33,299 bases of DNA from an uncultured Brachyspira sp. (GTDB taxonomy: Bacteria > Spirochaetota > Brachyspiria > Brachyspirales > Brachyspiraceae), in the NCBI GenBank assembly GCA_949300355.1, contig CASGDY010000005.1, positions 1-33,299 on the forward strand, in the 5' to 3' direction. Under the pieces are notes generated by a model. That model was not told the DNA's origin. It made no database searches and saw nothing but the letters and a program-made list of their open reading frames with translations. The position numbers were made by a program, and so were the translations under genes. This document shows, piece after piece, positions 1 to 7,778 of the stretch (position 1 is the first letter of the stretch; every line of letters starts with the position of its first letter).

Positions 1-2
1 AT

Positions 3-71
3 AAACGAATACATTCAGCTTTAAATTATGATACACCTATGTTATACTTCAAAAAGATAAGGAATACTTAA
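3..71 (+). CDS. IS3-type transposase, C-terminal end only (cut by window edge)
   Basis: The frame entering from the left edge reads KRIHSALNYDTPMLYFKKI and ends in TAA at 69-71. The pattern R-x-H-S-A-L-x-Y-x-T-P is the usual C-terminal end of the integrase-core (rve) domain in IS3-family OrfB transposases, just past the catalytic glutamate helix. Only 22 residues are visible, so the DDE residues and the start lie outside the window and it cannot be said whether the gene is intact. No matching terminal inverted repeat could be paired here because the left end is missing. The call rests on this one motif. Confidence 0.7.
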   Translation, partial: KRIHSALNYDTPMLYFKKIRNT

Positions 72-139
72 ATGCAATATGTATGGAACCCATGCAATTA
101 TAATCAAAACTTTACATTTTATTTTATAAAAATAATTCT

Positions 140-167
140 TTGACTTTTTTTATAATTTAATTATACT
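140..167 (+). promoter_or_regulatory. Sigma-70 promoter for galE
   Basis: TTGACT at 140-145 and TATACT at 162-167 are separated by 16 bp, about 38 bp upstream of the galE start codon. A ribosome-binding site (TTGGAG, 192-197) follows. galE therefore does not depend on the upstream IS remnant for transcription. Confidence 0.6.
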
Positions 168-204
168 TTATTTATAAATAAAACTTTTAATTTGGAGTAT
201 TAAT

Positions 205-1197
205 ATGGCTGTTTTAGTATGCGGAGGAGCCGGATATATAGGCTCACATGTAGTTAATGAGCTTTTAAAGCAGAATATAGAAACTGTTGTAATAGATTCA
301 TTGGAATATGGACATAAAGACGCTATTAAAGACTGCAAAAATTTTTATTATGGAAACATAGGAGACAGTGATTTACTTGATAAAATTTTTAAAAGTCATA
401 ACATTGATTCTGTAATGCATTTATGTGCTTATATAGAAGTAGGAGAAAGCGTACAAAATCCCGCTAAATATTATCATAATAATGTATCTAATTCAATCAA
501 CCTTCTTAATGCAATGCTTAAAGCAAATGTTAAAAACTTTATATTTTCTTCTACAGCTGCAGTTTACGGAGAACCTGAAAAAATTCCTTTGGAAGAAGAT
601 TGCAGAAAAGAACCTACAAATCCTTACGGAGACAGTAAATTGGCATTAGAAAAAATACTTTCTTGGTATAGCAAAGCTTATGATTTTAATTATGTAGCTT
701 TAAGATATTTTAATGCTTCAGGTGCACATCCAGACGGACATATTGGAGAGGATCATAAACCTGAATCACATTTGATACCATTAATACTTCAAGTACCGCT
801 TGGTAAAAGAGATTCAATAAAAATATTTGGTGATGACTACCCTACTCCTGATGGAACTTGCCTAAGAGATTATATACATGTATGCGATTTAGCTTTAGCT
901 CATATTGCTGCTATGAATTATTTGAAGAAAGGCGGAAAAAGTATATCATGCAATTTAGGTAATGGAAATGGATTTAGTGTAAAAGAAGTTATTGAAGTAG
1001 CAAGAAAGGTTACAGGACATCCTATACCTGCAGAAGTTTGTCCTAGAAGAGCAGGAGATTCATCAGAGCTTATAGCAAGCAGTAAGAGAGCTAAAGAGAT
1101 TTTAGGCTGGACTCCTACTATAGATTCATTAGAAACTATAGTACAAACTGCTTGGAATTGGCATAAGAACCACCCTAACGGCTATAATGACAGATAA
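205..1197 (+). CDS. galE: UDP-glucose 4-epimerase
   Basis: GalE interconverts UDP-galactose and UDP-glucose in the cytoplasm (Leloir pathway and supply of UDP-galactose for surface glycans). It is an extended short-chain dehydrogenase with an N-terminal Rossmann fold: GGAGYIGSH at 7-15 binds NAD, SSTAAVYG at 115-122 carries the catalytic Ser/Thr, and Y141-x3-K145 is the catalytic pair. At 330 residues it has the usual family length and ends with the typical C-terminal substrate domain (LGWTPT near 300). The ATG has a GGAG site 8 nt upstream. The gene is monocistronic, with its own promoter and terminator, next to an IS remnant. Related NDP-sugar epimerases are possible, but the overall match to GalE is close. 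Confidence 0.93.
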   Translation: MAVLVCGGAGYIGSHVVNELLKQNIETVVIDSLEYGHKDAIKDCKNFYYGNIGDSDLLDKIFKSHNIDSVMHLCAYIEVGESVQNPAKYYHNNVSNSINLLNAMLKANVKNFIFSSTAAVYGEPEKIPLEEDCRKEPTNPYGDSKLALEKILSWYSKAYDFNYVALRYFNASGAHPDGHIGEDHKPESHLIPLILQVPLGKRDSIKIFGDDYPTPDGTCLRDYIHVCDLALAHIAAMNYLKKGGKSISCNLGNGNGFSVKEVIEVARKVTGHPIPAEVCPRRAGDSSELIASSKRAKEILGWTPTIDSLETIVQTAWNWHKNHPNGYNDR

Positions 1198-1222
1198 TAT
1201 TATTTATAAACAATAAAAAATT

Positions 1223-1250
1223 AAAGGGGCTTAAATTAAGTCCCTTTTTT
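1223..1250 (+). terminator. Intrinsic terminator of galE
   Basis: AAAGGGGCTTAA (1223-1234) pairs with TTAAGTCCCTTT (1236-1247) with one G-U pair, and the T run continues to 1250. It lies 25 bp after the galE stop. Confidence 0.85.
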
Positions 1251-1255
1251 ATAGC

Positions 1256-1594
1256 TTTATTCTAATTCCCCGCCCTCTATGCTTTTCAATTAATTTATAA
1301 AATTTTTGTTTTTATTTCCTTTACAGCTATAATTAAAAAAACATGCCCGCCCTAGATTATTTAAAATATACAGATTTACAAATACGCACGTTTAGTAATT
1401 CTAAATATATAAATTAATTAATCATTCAAATTTAAATTATATAATAAAAATCTTCTCACCGTGCGTTGAGATGAACAAAAAATCTAATCAAAAGCTTGGG
1501 TGGGTTGTGCTTTTTTGTATTGAGTTAAAAGAATAAAGAATATTAATATGTGAAATAAAGGCAATAAATATAGAGGGTGGGGAGTTAGAATAAA
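1256..1594. repeat. Spaced G/C-block element, copy 1 (complete symmetric dyad)
   Basis: The ends at 1256-1280 and 1570-1594 are inverted repeats matching at 23 of 25 positions. Inside, reading inward from both ends, are CCCCGCCC (1268-1275) and its opposite GGGTGGGG (1575-1582), then CCCGCCC (1346-1352) opposite GGGTGGG (1498-1504), then CGCACG (1385-1390) opposite CGTGCG (1460-1465). All pairs share one centre, near 1425. The AT-rich DNA between blocks is not obviously inverted-repeat. The element fills the space between the galE and khpB terminators. I see no coding frame in it. It could be a MITE-like repeat or a protein-binding dyad. Confidence 0.8.
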
Positions 1595-1605
1595 ATTTTA
1601 ATATA

Positions 1606-1635
1606 ATAAAAAAGGAGGCTTTTAAAAGCCCCCTT
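1606..1635 (-). terminator. Intrinsic terminator of the rpmH-khpB operon
   Basis: On the minus strand AAGGGGGCTTTT (1635-1624) pairs with AAAAGCCTCCTT (1623-1612), followed by a T run to 1608. It sits about 20 bp beyond the khpB stop. Confidence 0.85.
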
Positions 1636-1654
1636 AAAATTAAATCATATAAGA

Positions 1655-2359
1655 TTATCTGTTTCTATAATATGATTTATTATAACCGCCTCTGTCATTA
1701 TATCTCTTATTGTTATAACCGCCTTTTCTTTTTGAATATACTTTTACGCTTCTGTATGGCGGTTCACCATCACTCTTAGTTTCAACATCATTATCATTTT
1801 GAAGTTCTAAGTGTATGATTCTTCTTTCATAAGGCGACATAGGATCCAAAGCTACAACTCTTCTAGTCTTTTTAGCCTGCTGAGCAGCCTGACGGGCAAT
1901 ATGCTTTAAAGTCTCTTCGCGTCTTTCTCTGTAGCCGTCAACATCTAATATAATATGCCTTTCAGTATCATCATTGAATTTTTTAGAAGCTATCAATGAG
2001 ATTATGAACTGTAAAGCCTCTAATGTAGCACCTTTTTTACCTATTAGTACACCAGAATCCTCTGTAGAAATATTAATATAAATTCTTTTTTCGCTCTCTT
2101 CCTTAGCAGTAACTTCAGCCTCAACCCCCATGTATTTTAATATATTAGATACTATAGATTGAAATTCACCCAAATTTGTAGAAATTTCCTCATAATAAAC
2201 TCTTATAATAGTAGGAGATTCCTCTCCAAATCCTAAAATTTTTTGTTTACCCTTATCTATTACCTCAATTCTAACCTGATCCTCCGTAAGATTAAGTTCC
2301 TCAAGTGCCTTACTAACGGCTTCCTTTTCTGATTTACCACTAAACTCTTTTACTAACAT
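1655..2359 (-). CDS. khpB: Jag/KhpB RNA-binding protein (Jag-N, KH, R3H)
   Basis: This cytoplasmic RNA-binding protein is widely encoded beside yidC, and in other bacteria it is implicated in cell-envelope and cell-division control. Residues 1-50 form the Jag-N domain. A KH domain spans about 75-145 with its GKKG loop at 107-110. An R3H domain spans about 150-212 with R180-x2-H183. The tail (211-234) is rich in Arg, Gly, Tyr and Asn, resembling an RGG-type RNA-binding extension, and is longer than in many homologues. The ATG has a strong AAAGGAGG site. It is last in the rpmH-rnpA-yidD-yidC-khpB cluster, 62 bp after yidC, and is followed by a terminator. Confidence 0.92.
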   Translation of the reverse strand: MLVKEFSGKSEKEAVSKALEELNLTEDQVRIEVIDKGKQKILGFGEESPTIIRVYYEEISTNLGEFQSIVSNILKYMGVEAEVTAKEESEKRIYINISTEDSGVLIGKKGATLEALQFIISLIASKKFNDDTERHIILDVDGYRERREETLKHIARQAAQQAKKTRRVVALDPMSPYERRIIHLELQNDNDVETKSDGEPPYRSVKVYSKRKGGYNNKRYNDRGGYNKSYYRNR

Positions 2360-2421
2360 AGTATCCTCCTTTCTATATGATAAAGTAATTTTTATATTAC
2401 TTTTAATTTGTTAAATAACCA

Positions 2422-4284
2422 TTATCTTTTTTTTCTTTTTTTCTTTTTTCCAGTTTGTTTTATTTCTTCTTCTTCAACTATCTCATTTGTATTAGATTTA
2501 TCAAGTTTTGAAGTTATAAACTGCTGAGCAACTCCAAATATATTCTGTGCTGTCCAATATAAAGCAAGCCCACTTGCAAAGTTATAGAACATAAGAAGCA
2601 TCATAAGCGGGAAAATAGTAGTCATCATCTTCATCTGTGTAGCTGCTGTAGCATTACCTGCAGAAGATGAAGGCTGCAATTTCATACTTAAATAACTAGT
2701 TAATGCCATCACTATAGGAAATAAGTTAAAATTAAACCCTCCTAATATAGGTATGCCTGCCGGAAATACGAATAATTTATCAGGCGAAGAAAGGTCTGTT
2801 ATCCATAAAAATGGAGTATTCCTTAATTCTACCATAGACTGCATAAGATAGAAAAATGCTATCAATAATGGGAATGGCAATAACATAGGAAGACAGCCTC
2901 CTAATGGATTAATCTTCTCTTTCTTATAAATAGCCATTATTTCAGCATTTAACTTATCAGGATTATCTTTATACTGCTCTCTTATACGTTCTATTTTAGG
3001 ATTAACTAATTGCATCTTCTTCATAGATTTATAAGAAGCATGATTGAGCGGAAAAGTTATAAGCTTAAATAAGAACGTAAACAATAATATAGCCCAAGCA
3101 TAATTTTTTGTAATATTATACAAAGCATTAAGAATAATATCTAATATATAAGTTAAAGGTCTTAAATTAAGTCCTAAAAAAGATTCTTGGAATATGGATT
3201 CATAAGATTCTTCTAAATAATATTTAGAGAAAGTTCTTCTTACTTTAGGTCCCATAAATACAGAATAATTATCTGTTATAGAAGAACCGCTTTTAATAGT
3301 ATGTTTAGATACTAAATTTGCTATATGAAAATCATTTCTATATTCATTAGTTGATGGCTTAGAAAAAGTCATAGTTTCAAAAACTGTATTATTAGATTGA
3401 GCAGGAGAAGAAATAATAGCAAAATACCTATTATTTAAAGCTACCCATTTATCCTCGCCTTCATATACAGCATATCTCATCTGATTAGTTTTTATTCCTT
3501 TTGAAGAAGAACCAAATAATCTAGAGAAAATATTATCTTTTAGTATATCTCCTGTCAATAGGATTTTAGATTTACCATTTCCTTTTATCAAATATTGTGC
3601 CTTAGTAGCATCCTCTCTTACAGAATTTTTATCAGTTCTGTAAGGTCCTATACCAGTAGCTAAAAAATATGAATAGAATAAAGAAAGGTCTTTTTCTCCG
3701 ATATTTTCTATGCTAACAGAGTTTTTTAATTGATAAGGGTCCTCTCCAAAAGTGAAAGTTTTTGTTATTTTCACTTCTGTATTATCTATAATAGCATTAG
3801 CAGAAAATGAAACTTTGTCACCGCTTTCTTCTGTCAATTGATAATCTAAATTTTCAGGTATTGCTATAGAATTTGAAAGATTCTGAAAAGTTACGGTAAA
3901 AGGATAAATTCCATCGTAAACCTGTTCTACCATATCAATAATTTCATTTGTAGCATCAGCACCTAAATCCTGCGGATAATAATTTTTTAATTTATATGAA
4001 TGTAAAGCTCCATTTTTAAAAGTTGCTATAACATAGTCATTTTCAAGTACTTTTTCATTATTAATAGCTGCATTTGTATTTTCTATCTTTTCTATTTTCT
4101 GCATTTGATCAGTATTTAATAGAGTGTTTTCAGAAGTTGTATTATTACTTACAGTATTTGAATTTGTATTTACATTATTAGAATTATAAACAGGCTTCAT
4201 TGTTTTTGCCTGATAGAACATGTATAGTAACATTATTATAGCGGAAAGTCCAATAGCTATAACCATTCTTTTATTATTGCTCAT
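2422..4284 (-). CDS. yidC: Membrane protein insertase YidC
   Basis: YidC inserts and folds inner-membrane proteins, alone or with SecYEG. At 620 residues this is the Gram-negative type: an N-terminal membrane anchor (about 8-26), an Asn/Thr-rich linker, a large periplasmic beta domain (about 65-345) and the conserved C-terminal five-helix insertase core (about 375-590). The core includes the hydrophilic-groove helix with FPLNHASYKSMKKM and the hairpin loop INPLGGCLPML. The C-terminus is a dense Lys/Arg tail (KKKKRKKR), of the kind that can contact ribosomes. The ATG has a GGAG site about 11 nt upstream. An 89-bp gap separates it from yidD. Confidence 0.95.
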   Translation of the reverse strand: MSNNKRMVIAIGLSAIIMLLYMFYQAKTMKPVYNSNNVNTNSNTVSNNTTSENTLLNTDQMQKIEKIENTNAAINNEKVLENDYVIATFKNGALHSYKLKNYYPQDLGADATNEIIDMVEQVYDGIYPFTVTFQNLSNSIAIPENLDYQLTEESGDKVSFSANAIIDNTEVKITKTFTFGEDPYQLKNSVSIENIGEKDLSLFYSYFLATGIGPYRTDKNSVREDATKAQYLIKGNGKSKILLTGDILKDNIFSRLFGSSSKGIKTNQMRYAVYEGEDKWVALNNRYFAIISSPAQSNNTVFETMTFSKPSTNEYRNDFHIANLVSKHTIKSGSSITDNYSVFMGPKVRRTFSKYYLEESYESIFQESFLGLNLRPLTYILDIILNALYNITKNYAWAILLFTFLFKLITFPLNHASYKSMKKMQLVNPKIERIREQYKDNPDKLNAEIMAIYKKEKINPLGGCLPMLLPFPLLIAFFYLMQSMVELRNTPFLWITDLSSPDKLFVFPAGIPILGGFNFNLFPIVMALTSYLSMKLQPSSSAGNATAATQMKMMTTIFPLMMLLMFYNFASGLALYWTAQNIFGVAQQFITSKLDKSNTNEIVEEEEIKQTGKKKKRKKR

Positions 4285-4373
4285 AAAATGTTAAAGCTCC
4301 TTAAATCAATTATATACAAACAAGAATTCTTTAAAGCAATTAAAAAAGGAAGATGGACTAACACATAAAAATA

Positions 4374-4583
4374 CTATGGCACAGGATCATATATTTTTTT
4401 TGCTAGCGGATTACATCTCAGTACTCTGGCAATTGCAAGAAAACTTCCCTTTACAGCTCCATACTTAATGACAGCCTGTTTAGCATATTCAGAACAGGAG
4501 GGTATATATCTGCAGGAAGGTTTTAAATAAGGGGAAATAGCTTTCTGATACAAAAAAATCAAAAATAAAAGAATCTTTTTCAT
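4374..4583 (-). CDS. yidD: Membrane protein insertion efficiency factor YidD
   Basis: A 69-residue member of the YidD family, small proteins thought to help YidC-dependent insertion at the inner face of the membrane. The family signature is present: an N-terminal amphipathic stretch (ILLFLIFLYQKAISPYLKP), the Cys-containing CRYIPSCSEYAKQA segment, and VLRCNPLAK near the C-terminus. Its ATG overlaps the rnpA stop in an ATGA arrangement (4583-4580), so translation is probably coupled to rnpA. Length and position between rnpA and yidC are both canonical. Confidence 0.93.
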   Translation of the reverse strand: MKKILLFLIFLYQKAISPYLKPSCRYIPSCSEYAKQAVIKYGAVKGSFLAIARVLRCNPLAKKIYDPVP

Positions 4584-4933
4584 ATATACAAAACCTTCTG
4601 AAATAATTTTAATAAGTCTTTTTTATAATCATCAAATGAAGGCAGCTTATAACTATCAAACCTATTAACTATAATAAAATAATCATATCCAGCAGGAATT
4701 TTATCTTTTTGAGTTCTATATATTTCTCTAACTATTCTCTTAGCCCTATTTCTGCCCACAGAATTAGCTTTGTTTCTTTTTATAGTTACAGCAAACCTAG
4801 AATACGAGCGATTATTTTCTAATAAGAGCACAGTGTATTTAGAATTATAAATTCTTTTAACACTGCTGCTATTATTAAAGAAAGCTGATATATCGCTTCT
4901 GTGCTTTAAACGCTCTTTAGTATATAATTTCAA
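4580..4933 (-). CDS. rnpA: Ribonuclease P protein component
   Basis: RnpA is the basic protein subunit that binds the RNase P RNA and aids tRNA 5'-end processing. The 117-residue sequence has the family hallmark RNRAKRIVREIYR (near residues 57-69) and an early K-x-R-x-x-x-F-type segment. The start codon is TTG (4933-4931), supported by AGGGA 8 nt upstream; no suitable ATG lies in frame nearby. It follows rpmH by 56 bp and overlaps yidD by 4 nt. The non-ATG start may keep expression low relative to L34. Confidence 0.93.
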   Translation of the reverse strand: MKLYTKERLKHRSDISAFFNNSSSVKRIYNSKYTVLLLENNRSYSRFAVTIKRNKANSVGRNRAKRIVREIYRTQKDKIPAGYDYFIIVNRFDSYKLPSFDDYKKDLLKLFQKVLYI

Positions 4934-4989
4934 TGAGTATTCCCTGTAACAGTTTTTCCATAAGTACTGCTTAATAATTGCTTGATATT

Positions 4990-5133
4990 TTACTCATCTG
5001 CTGCAGTTAAGCGATATCTGCCTTTTCTTCTTCTACGTTTTAAAACATCTCGTCCATGTTTAGTTGCCATACGTTTAAAAAATCCGAATTTTCTAGCACG
5101 ACGCAACTTACTTGGCTGATAAGTTCGTTTCAT
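4990..5133 (-). CDS. rpmH: 50S ribosomal protein L34
   Basis: A 47-residue protein, rich in Arg and Lys, that starts [18 protein letters not shown] and continues with [20 protein letters not shown]. This is the complete L34 sequence pattern; L34 is a small basic protein of the large ribosomal subunit. The ATG at 5133-5131 has an AAGGAGA site about 5 nt upstream. It is the first gene of the minus-strand operon running through rnpA, yidD, yidC and khpB. It is preceded by a consensus promoter. Confidence 0.97.
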   Translation of the reverse strand: MKRTYQPSKLRRARKFGFFKRMATKHGRDVLKRRRRKGRYRLTAADE

Positions 5134-5208
5134 ATATGTCTCCTTAAAGATTATATTTCTTTATTAATCATTTTCATAGCAAAAAAATTTATACAAATAT
5201 ACTCAAGT

Positions 5209-5237
5209 ATTATACTATACAACTTTAGTTTTGTCAA
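5209..5237 (-). promoter_or_regulatory. Perfect consensus promoter of the rpmH operon
   Basis: On the minus strand TTGACA (5237-5232), a 17-bp spacer and TATAAT (5214-5209) match the sigma-70 consensus exactly. The leader to the rpmH ATG is about 70 nt. It is the strongest promoter visible in the window and fits a ribosomal protein operon. Confidence 0.9.
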
Positions 5238-5308
5238 GCGTATAAAAAGGTTCAAAAAAACAGCTATATATAGATATATTATAAACAAAATGTATATTAT
5301 TTATAAAT

Positions 5309-5336
5309 TTGATATTATATTATTTAATGATATAAT
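5309..5336 (+). promoter_or_regulatory. Possible promoter giving a near-leaderless mRNA
   Basis: TTGATA (5309-5314), a 16-bp spacer and TATAAT (5331-5336) end only 6 bp before the ATG at 5343. Transcription would start at or next to the start codon. No Shine-Dalgarno-like sequence other than a weak AGAGA is present. The surrounding DNA is very AT-rich, so chance resemblance is possible. Confidence 0.4.
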
Positions 5337-5342
5337 AAGAGA

Positions 5343-5822
5343 ATGAAAAAATATTTACTTGAGAATAAACTAGAAGATATTACCCCATTAATAGAAAATT
5401 TATCTGCTGAAGTAAAAAAATACATACCGAATAATGAAATGGATTTATTTGCTGCTGCATTATATGAAGTGATTATGAATGCAATTGAGCATGGAAATCT
5501 TAACATTTTATACGAAACTAAAAAAAATTGGCTTAAGAAAAATATTTACCATAAAAAATTAAAAGAACTTCTAAAAACTGAAAAAGCTAAAACAACTCAT
5601 GTAGAAATAACATTGCAAATAGAAGATGATAATATTATTATTGCTGTTAAAGATCAGGGACTTGGATTTAAACCTAAACAGGAAGCTAAAAAAATAAACA
5701 GCGATGGATTTGCAAGAGAAAGCGGAAGAGGAATTATGATGATTAAATCATACTTTGATGAAGTGAAATTTAATAAAAAAGGCAATGTTATAACTTTAAT
5801 AAAAATAATAAAAAAAGAGTAA
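5343..5822 (+). CDS. RsbW-type anti-sigma/serine kinase ATPase domain protein
   Basis: A single HATPase_c_2 domain, the GHKL fold used by anti-sigma factor kinases such as RsbW and SpoIIAB. The N box is YEVIMNAIEHGN with N46, the G1 motif is KDQGLGF with D104, and the G2-like loop is ESGRGIMMIKSYFD (126-139). A Lys-rich insert of about 30 residues (56-86) separates the N box from G1, longer than in typical RsbW. No membrane segment is seen. Members of this family bind a sigma factor or phosphorylate a STAS-domain antagonist, but neither partner is encoded nearby. It is divergent from rpmH and lies 101 bp upstream of the Nudix-kinase gene in the same direction. Confidence 0.75.
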   Translation: MKKYLLENKLEDITPLIENLSAEVKKYIPNNEMDLFAAALYEVIMNAIEHGNLNILYETKKNWLKKNIYHKKLKELLKTEKAKTTHVEITLQIEDDNIIIAVKDQGLGFKPKQEAKKINSDGFARESGRGIMMIKSYFDEVKFNKKGNVITLIKIIKKE

Positions 5823-5923
5823 TATTTTACAATAATAAATTTTATTTTTTACAATAAACAATAAAAATTTCAAAATGCTTTATTGAAAGCAGGGATAAAA
5901 TAATTTTTAAAGAGATTCAATTT

Positions 5924-7474
5924 ATGTCTAATGATAAAAAAATAAAAAAAGTAAAAAACACTAAATACTTCCGTAAATCTCCTCCTATACAGTTAGATAC
6001 AGGATTTGTGAGTTTAGAGAGATTTATGGCTATTAATGAATATGATGACGGCTCTTTTTCCAGAGAATATAACTGCGATATAATTAACAGAAAAGGAAGA
6101 GATGCTGTTATTATAGTTCCATATACTTATATAGATAATCAAATACATGTTCTTATGATTAGCACTTTCAGGCCTGTTGTTTATTATAGAGAAAAAGTAA
6201 TGACAGGAAAAAAACCGGAAGAAATAGACGAATATATTATGAATTTTCTAGAGTTTCCTGCCGGTATGCTTGAAGAAGATGAAATTAATGAAAAGAATCC
6301 TAATCAGGGAATAAAAAGATGTGCTAAAAGAGAACTTGAAGAAGAAACGGGATACAATGTAGATTTAAAAAAGATAAATGTATTAGGACATAGATATTAT
6401 AGTTCTTCAGGAATTATAACAGAAAGAATTAATATTGCCACATGCGACATAACAGGATTAACTCCTAAAAAAGAAATTCAAACAGATGGTTCTGTAATGG
6501 AAGAAACTATAGAATCTTTTTTCGTACCATTTGACAAGGCTATGAGATGGTGTAAGGAAGGCGTAATAAAAAATGCCGGTACAGAAATAGGACTTCATAG
6601 ACTTTATTTCTCCATACTATATGAACATCAAAAGAATCATAATTTAATACTTCAAAAAAGGCTTCATGCTCTTTTGAATGAAATAAATTCTCTCAAAAAA
6701 AGTGCTGAACATTACAATAAATTAATAAGAGAATTCAAAGCAACTGTTTCTCATGAATTAAGACATCCTTTCACAGAAATTATGGGATACATTAATTTGC
6801 TTAAAAAGAATAATATGCCTGAAGAAAAAAGAGAGGAATTCTTTAATATCGTTTCAAGAAGCATTAAAAAACTTTATGATACTAATAACAATCTTATACA
6901 AATAGCTTTAAAAGATGATGAAAGTTCTAAATATGTATCTGAATTTAATATTAAAGAAGAACTTGATATTATCATAGAAGGTTATAAATTCATTTACCCT
7001 AAAAATATAAATATAGAAATGAATATAGAAAAAAACTGCACAACATTGATAGGATATCATGAAAGATTCAGGCTTATAATGGAAGGCATAATATCTAATG
7101 CTTTCAAATTTACAAAATCCGGAACTATATCAATAAATGTAAGAACTTTAGATACTATAGAAAAAAAAGAGCTTGATTTCTCACCTGACTTATTCAATTA
7201 TCATACCATGAAAAATATTATACCGAATGAAATTGAGATAATAGTAAAAGATACAGGAAAGGGAATAAAGCCCAGCAAATTAAAAAAAGTATTCATACCA
7301 TTTTATCAAGCTGATTCGAGATTTGAAAGAGAGTACGGCGGAATGGGTATTGGTTTATCTGTTGTAAAAGATTTGCTTGATACTATGCAGGGAACAATAA
7401 GTATAGACAGTTCGGAAGGTGCCGGTACTATAGTAAAATTAAGAATGCCTTTTGGTATTCCTAGCAAAAACTAG
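5924..7474 (+). CDS. Nudix domain-histidine kinase fusion (soluble)
   Basis: Residues about 55-235 form a Nudix hydrolase domain resembling ADP-ribose/NDP-sugar pyrophosphatases. The box begins at G114 with E120 and ends RELEEETGY (136-144), but the central loop is about 8 residues longer than the canonical seven. A short helical linker (about 235-270) leads to a HisKA dimerisation domain with SHELRHPF and phospho-acceptor H277. A HATPase_c domain follows, with N392, DTGKGI (443-448) and GGMGIGL (472-478). There are no membrane segments and no receiver domain. The likely role is a cytoplasmic sensor kinase whose Nudix module binds or hydrolyses a nucleotide ligand, which is inference. No response regulator is adjacent. 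The ATG is weakly preceded by AAAGAGA. Confidence 0.85.
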   Translation: MSNDKKIKKVKNTKYFRKSPPIQLDTGFVSLERFMAINEYDDGSFSREYNCDIINRKGRDAVIIVPYTYIDNQIHVLMISTFRPVVYYREKVMTGKKPEEIDEYIMNFLEFPAGMLEEDEINEKNPNQGIKRCAKRELEEETGYNVDLKKINVLGHRYYSSSGIITERINIATCDITGLTPKKEIQTDGSVMEETIESFFVPFDKAMRWCKEGVIKNAGTEIGLHRLYFSILYEHQKNHNLILQKRLHALLNEINSLKKSAEHYNKLIREFKATVSHELRHPFTEIMGYINLLKKNNMPEEKREEFFNIVSRSIKKLYDTNNNLIQIALKDDESSKYVSEFNIKEELDIIIEGYKFIYPKNINIEMNIEKNCTTLIGYHERFRLIMEGIISNAFKFTKSGTISINVRTLDTIEKKELDFSPDLFNYHTMKNIIPNEIEIIVKDTGKGIKPSKLKKVFIPFYQADSRFEREYGGMGIGLSVVKDLLDTMQGTISIDSSEGAGTIVKLRMPFGIPSKN

Positions 7475-7475
7475 A

Positions 7476-7675
7476 TACCCCCCCTTTTAATTTTTTAATC
7501 AACTTAAAAATATACAATTTTCTATTTCATTATTGCCTATTTTGAAAATATAGCACCCACCCAAGCTTTTTAAAAAAGTATGACACTCAACGCACGTTAA
7601 GCTAAACTATAAATATTAATAATATTAAACTTCAATCTTAATTATATTAAGGAGTACTTCTCACCGTGCGTCAAT
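7476..7675. repeat. Spaced G/C-block element, copy 2 (left half plus inner dyad)
   Basis: Blocks in plus orientation are a C7 run (7478-7484), CCCACCC (7556-7562), CGCACG (7591-7596) and CGTGCG (7665-7670). Start-to-start spacings are 78, 35 and 74 nt, nearly the same as copy 1. The mirrored outer blocks expected to the right are absent; the outermost would fall inside the gene ending at 7779. The remaining 7676-7778 shows only AT-rich sequence and weak stems. Confidence 0.75.
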
Positions 7676-7778
7676 GAAAATTCTAAATTTAATCATCACT
7701 ATTAGCAGCATGATTATTCTTTTAATACCAGAAAATACAAATTGAATTCGGACAATTTTCATTAGCAATAATAAAAAA

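Noticed and set aside
1268-1582. G-quadruplex in the G/C blocks
   Set aside because: Each block offers only two G runs, and the next block is tens of bases away, so no compact four-run motif exists.
1256-1594. CRISPR array or riboswitch in the galE-khpB gap
   Set aside because: There are no regularly repeated direct units with spacers, and the blocks are inverted and symmetric. The site is between terminators, so it is not a 5' leader.
5056-5346. Open frame on the plus strand across rpmH and the intergenic gap
   Set aside because: It runs antisense through the L34 gene and the consensus rpmH promoter, has an AT-driven composition and resembles no family.
7676-7778. Possible terminator for the RsbW-like gene ending at 7779
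   Set aside because: Only 5-6-bp AT stems without a following T run on the minus strand were found.
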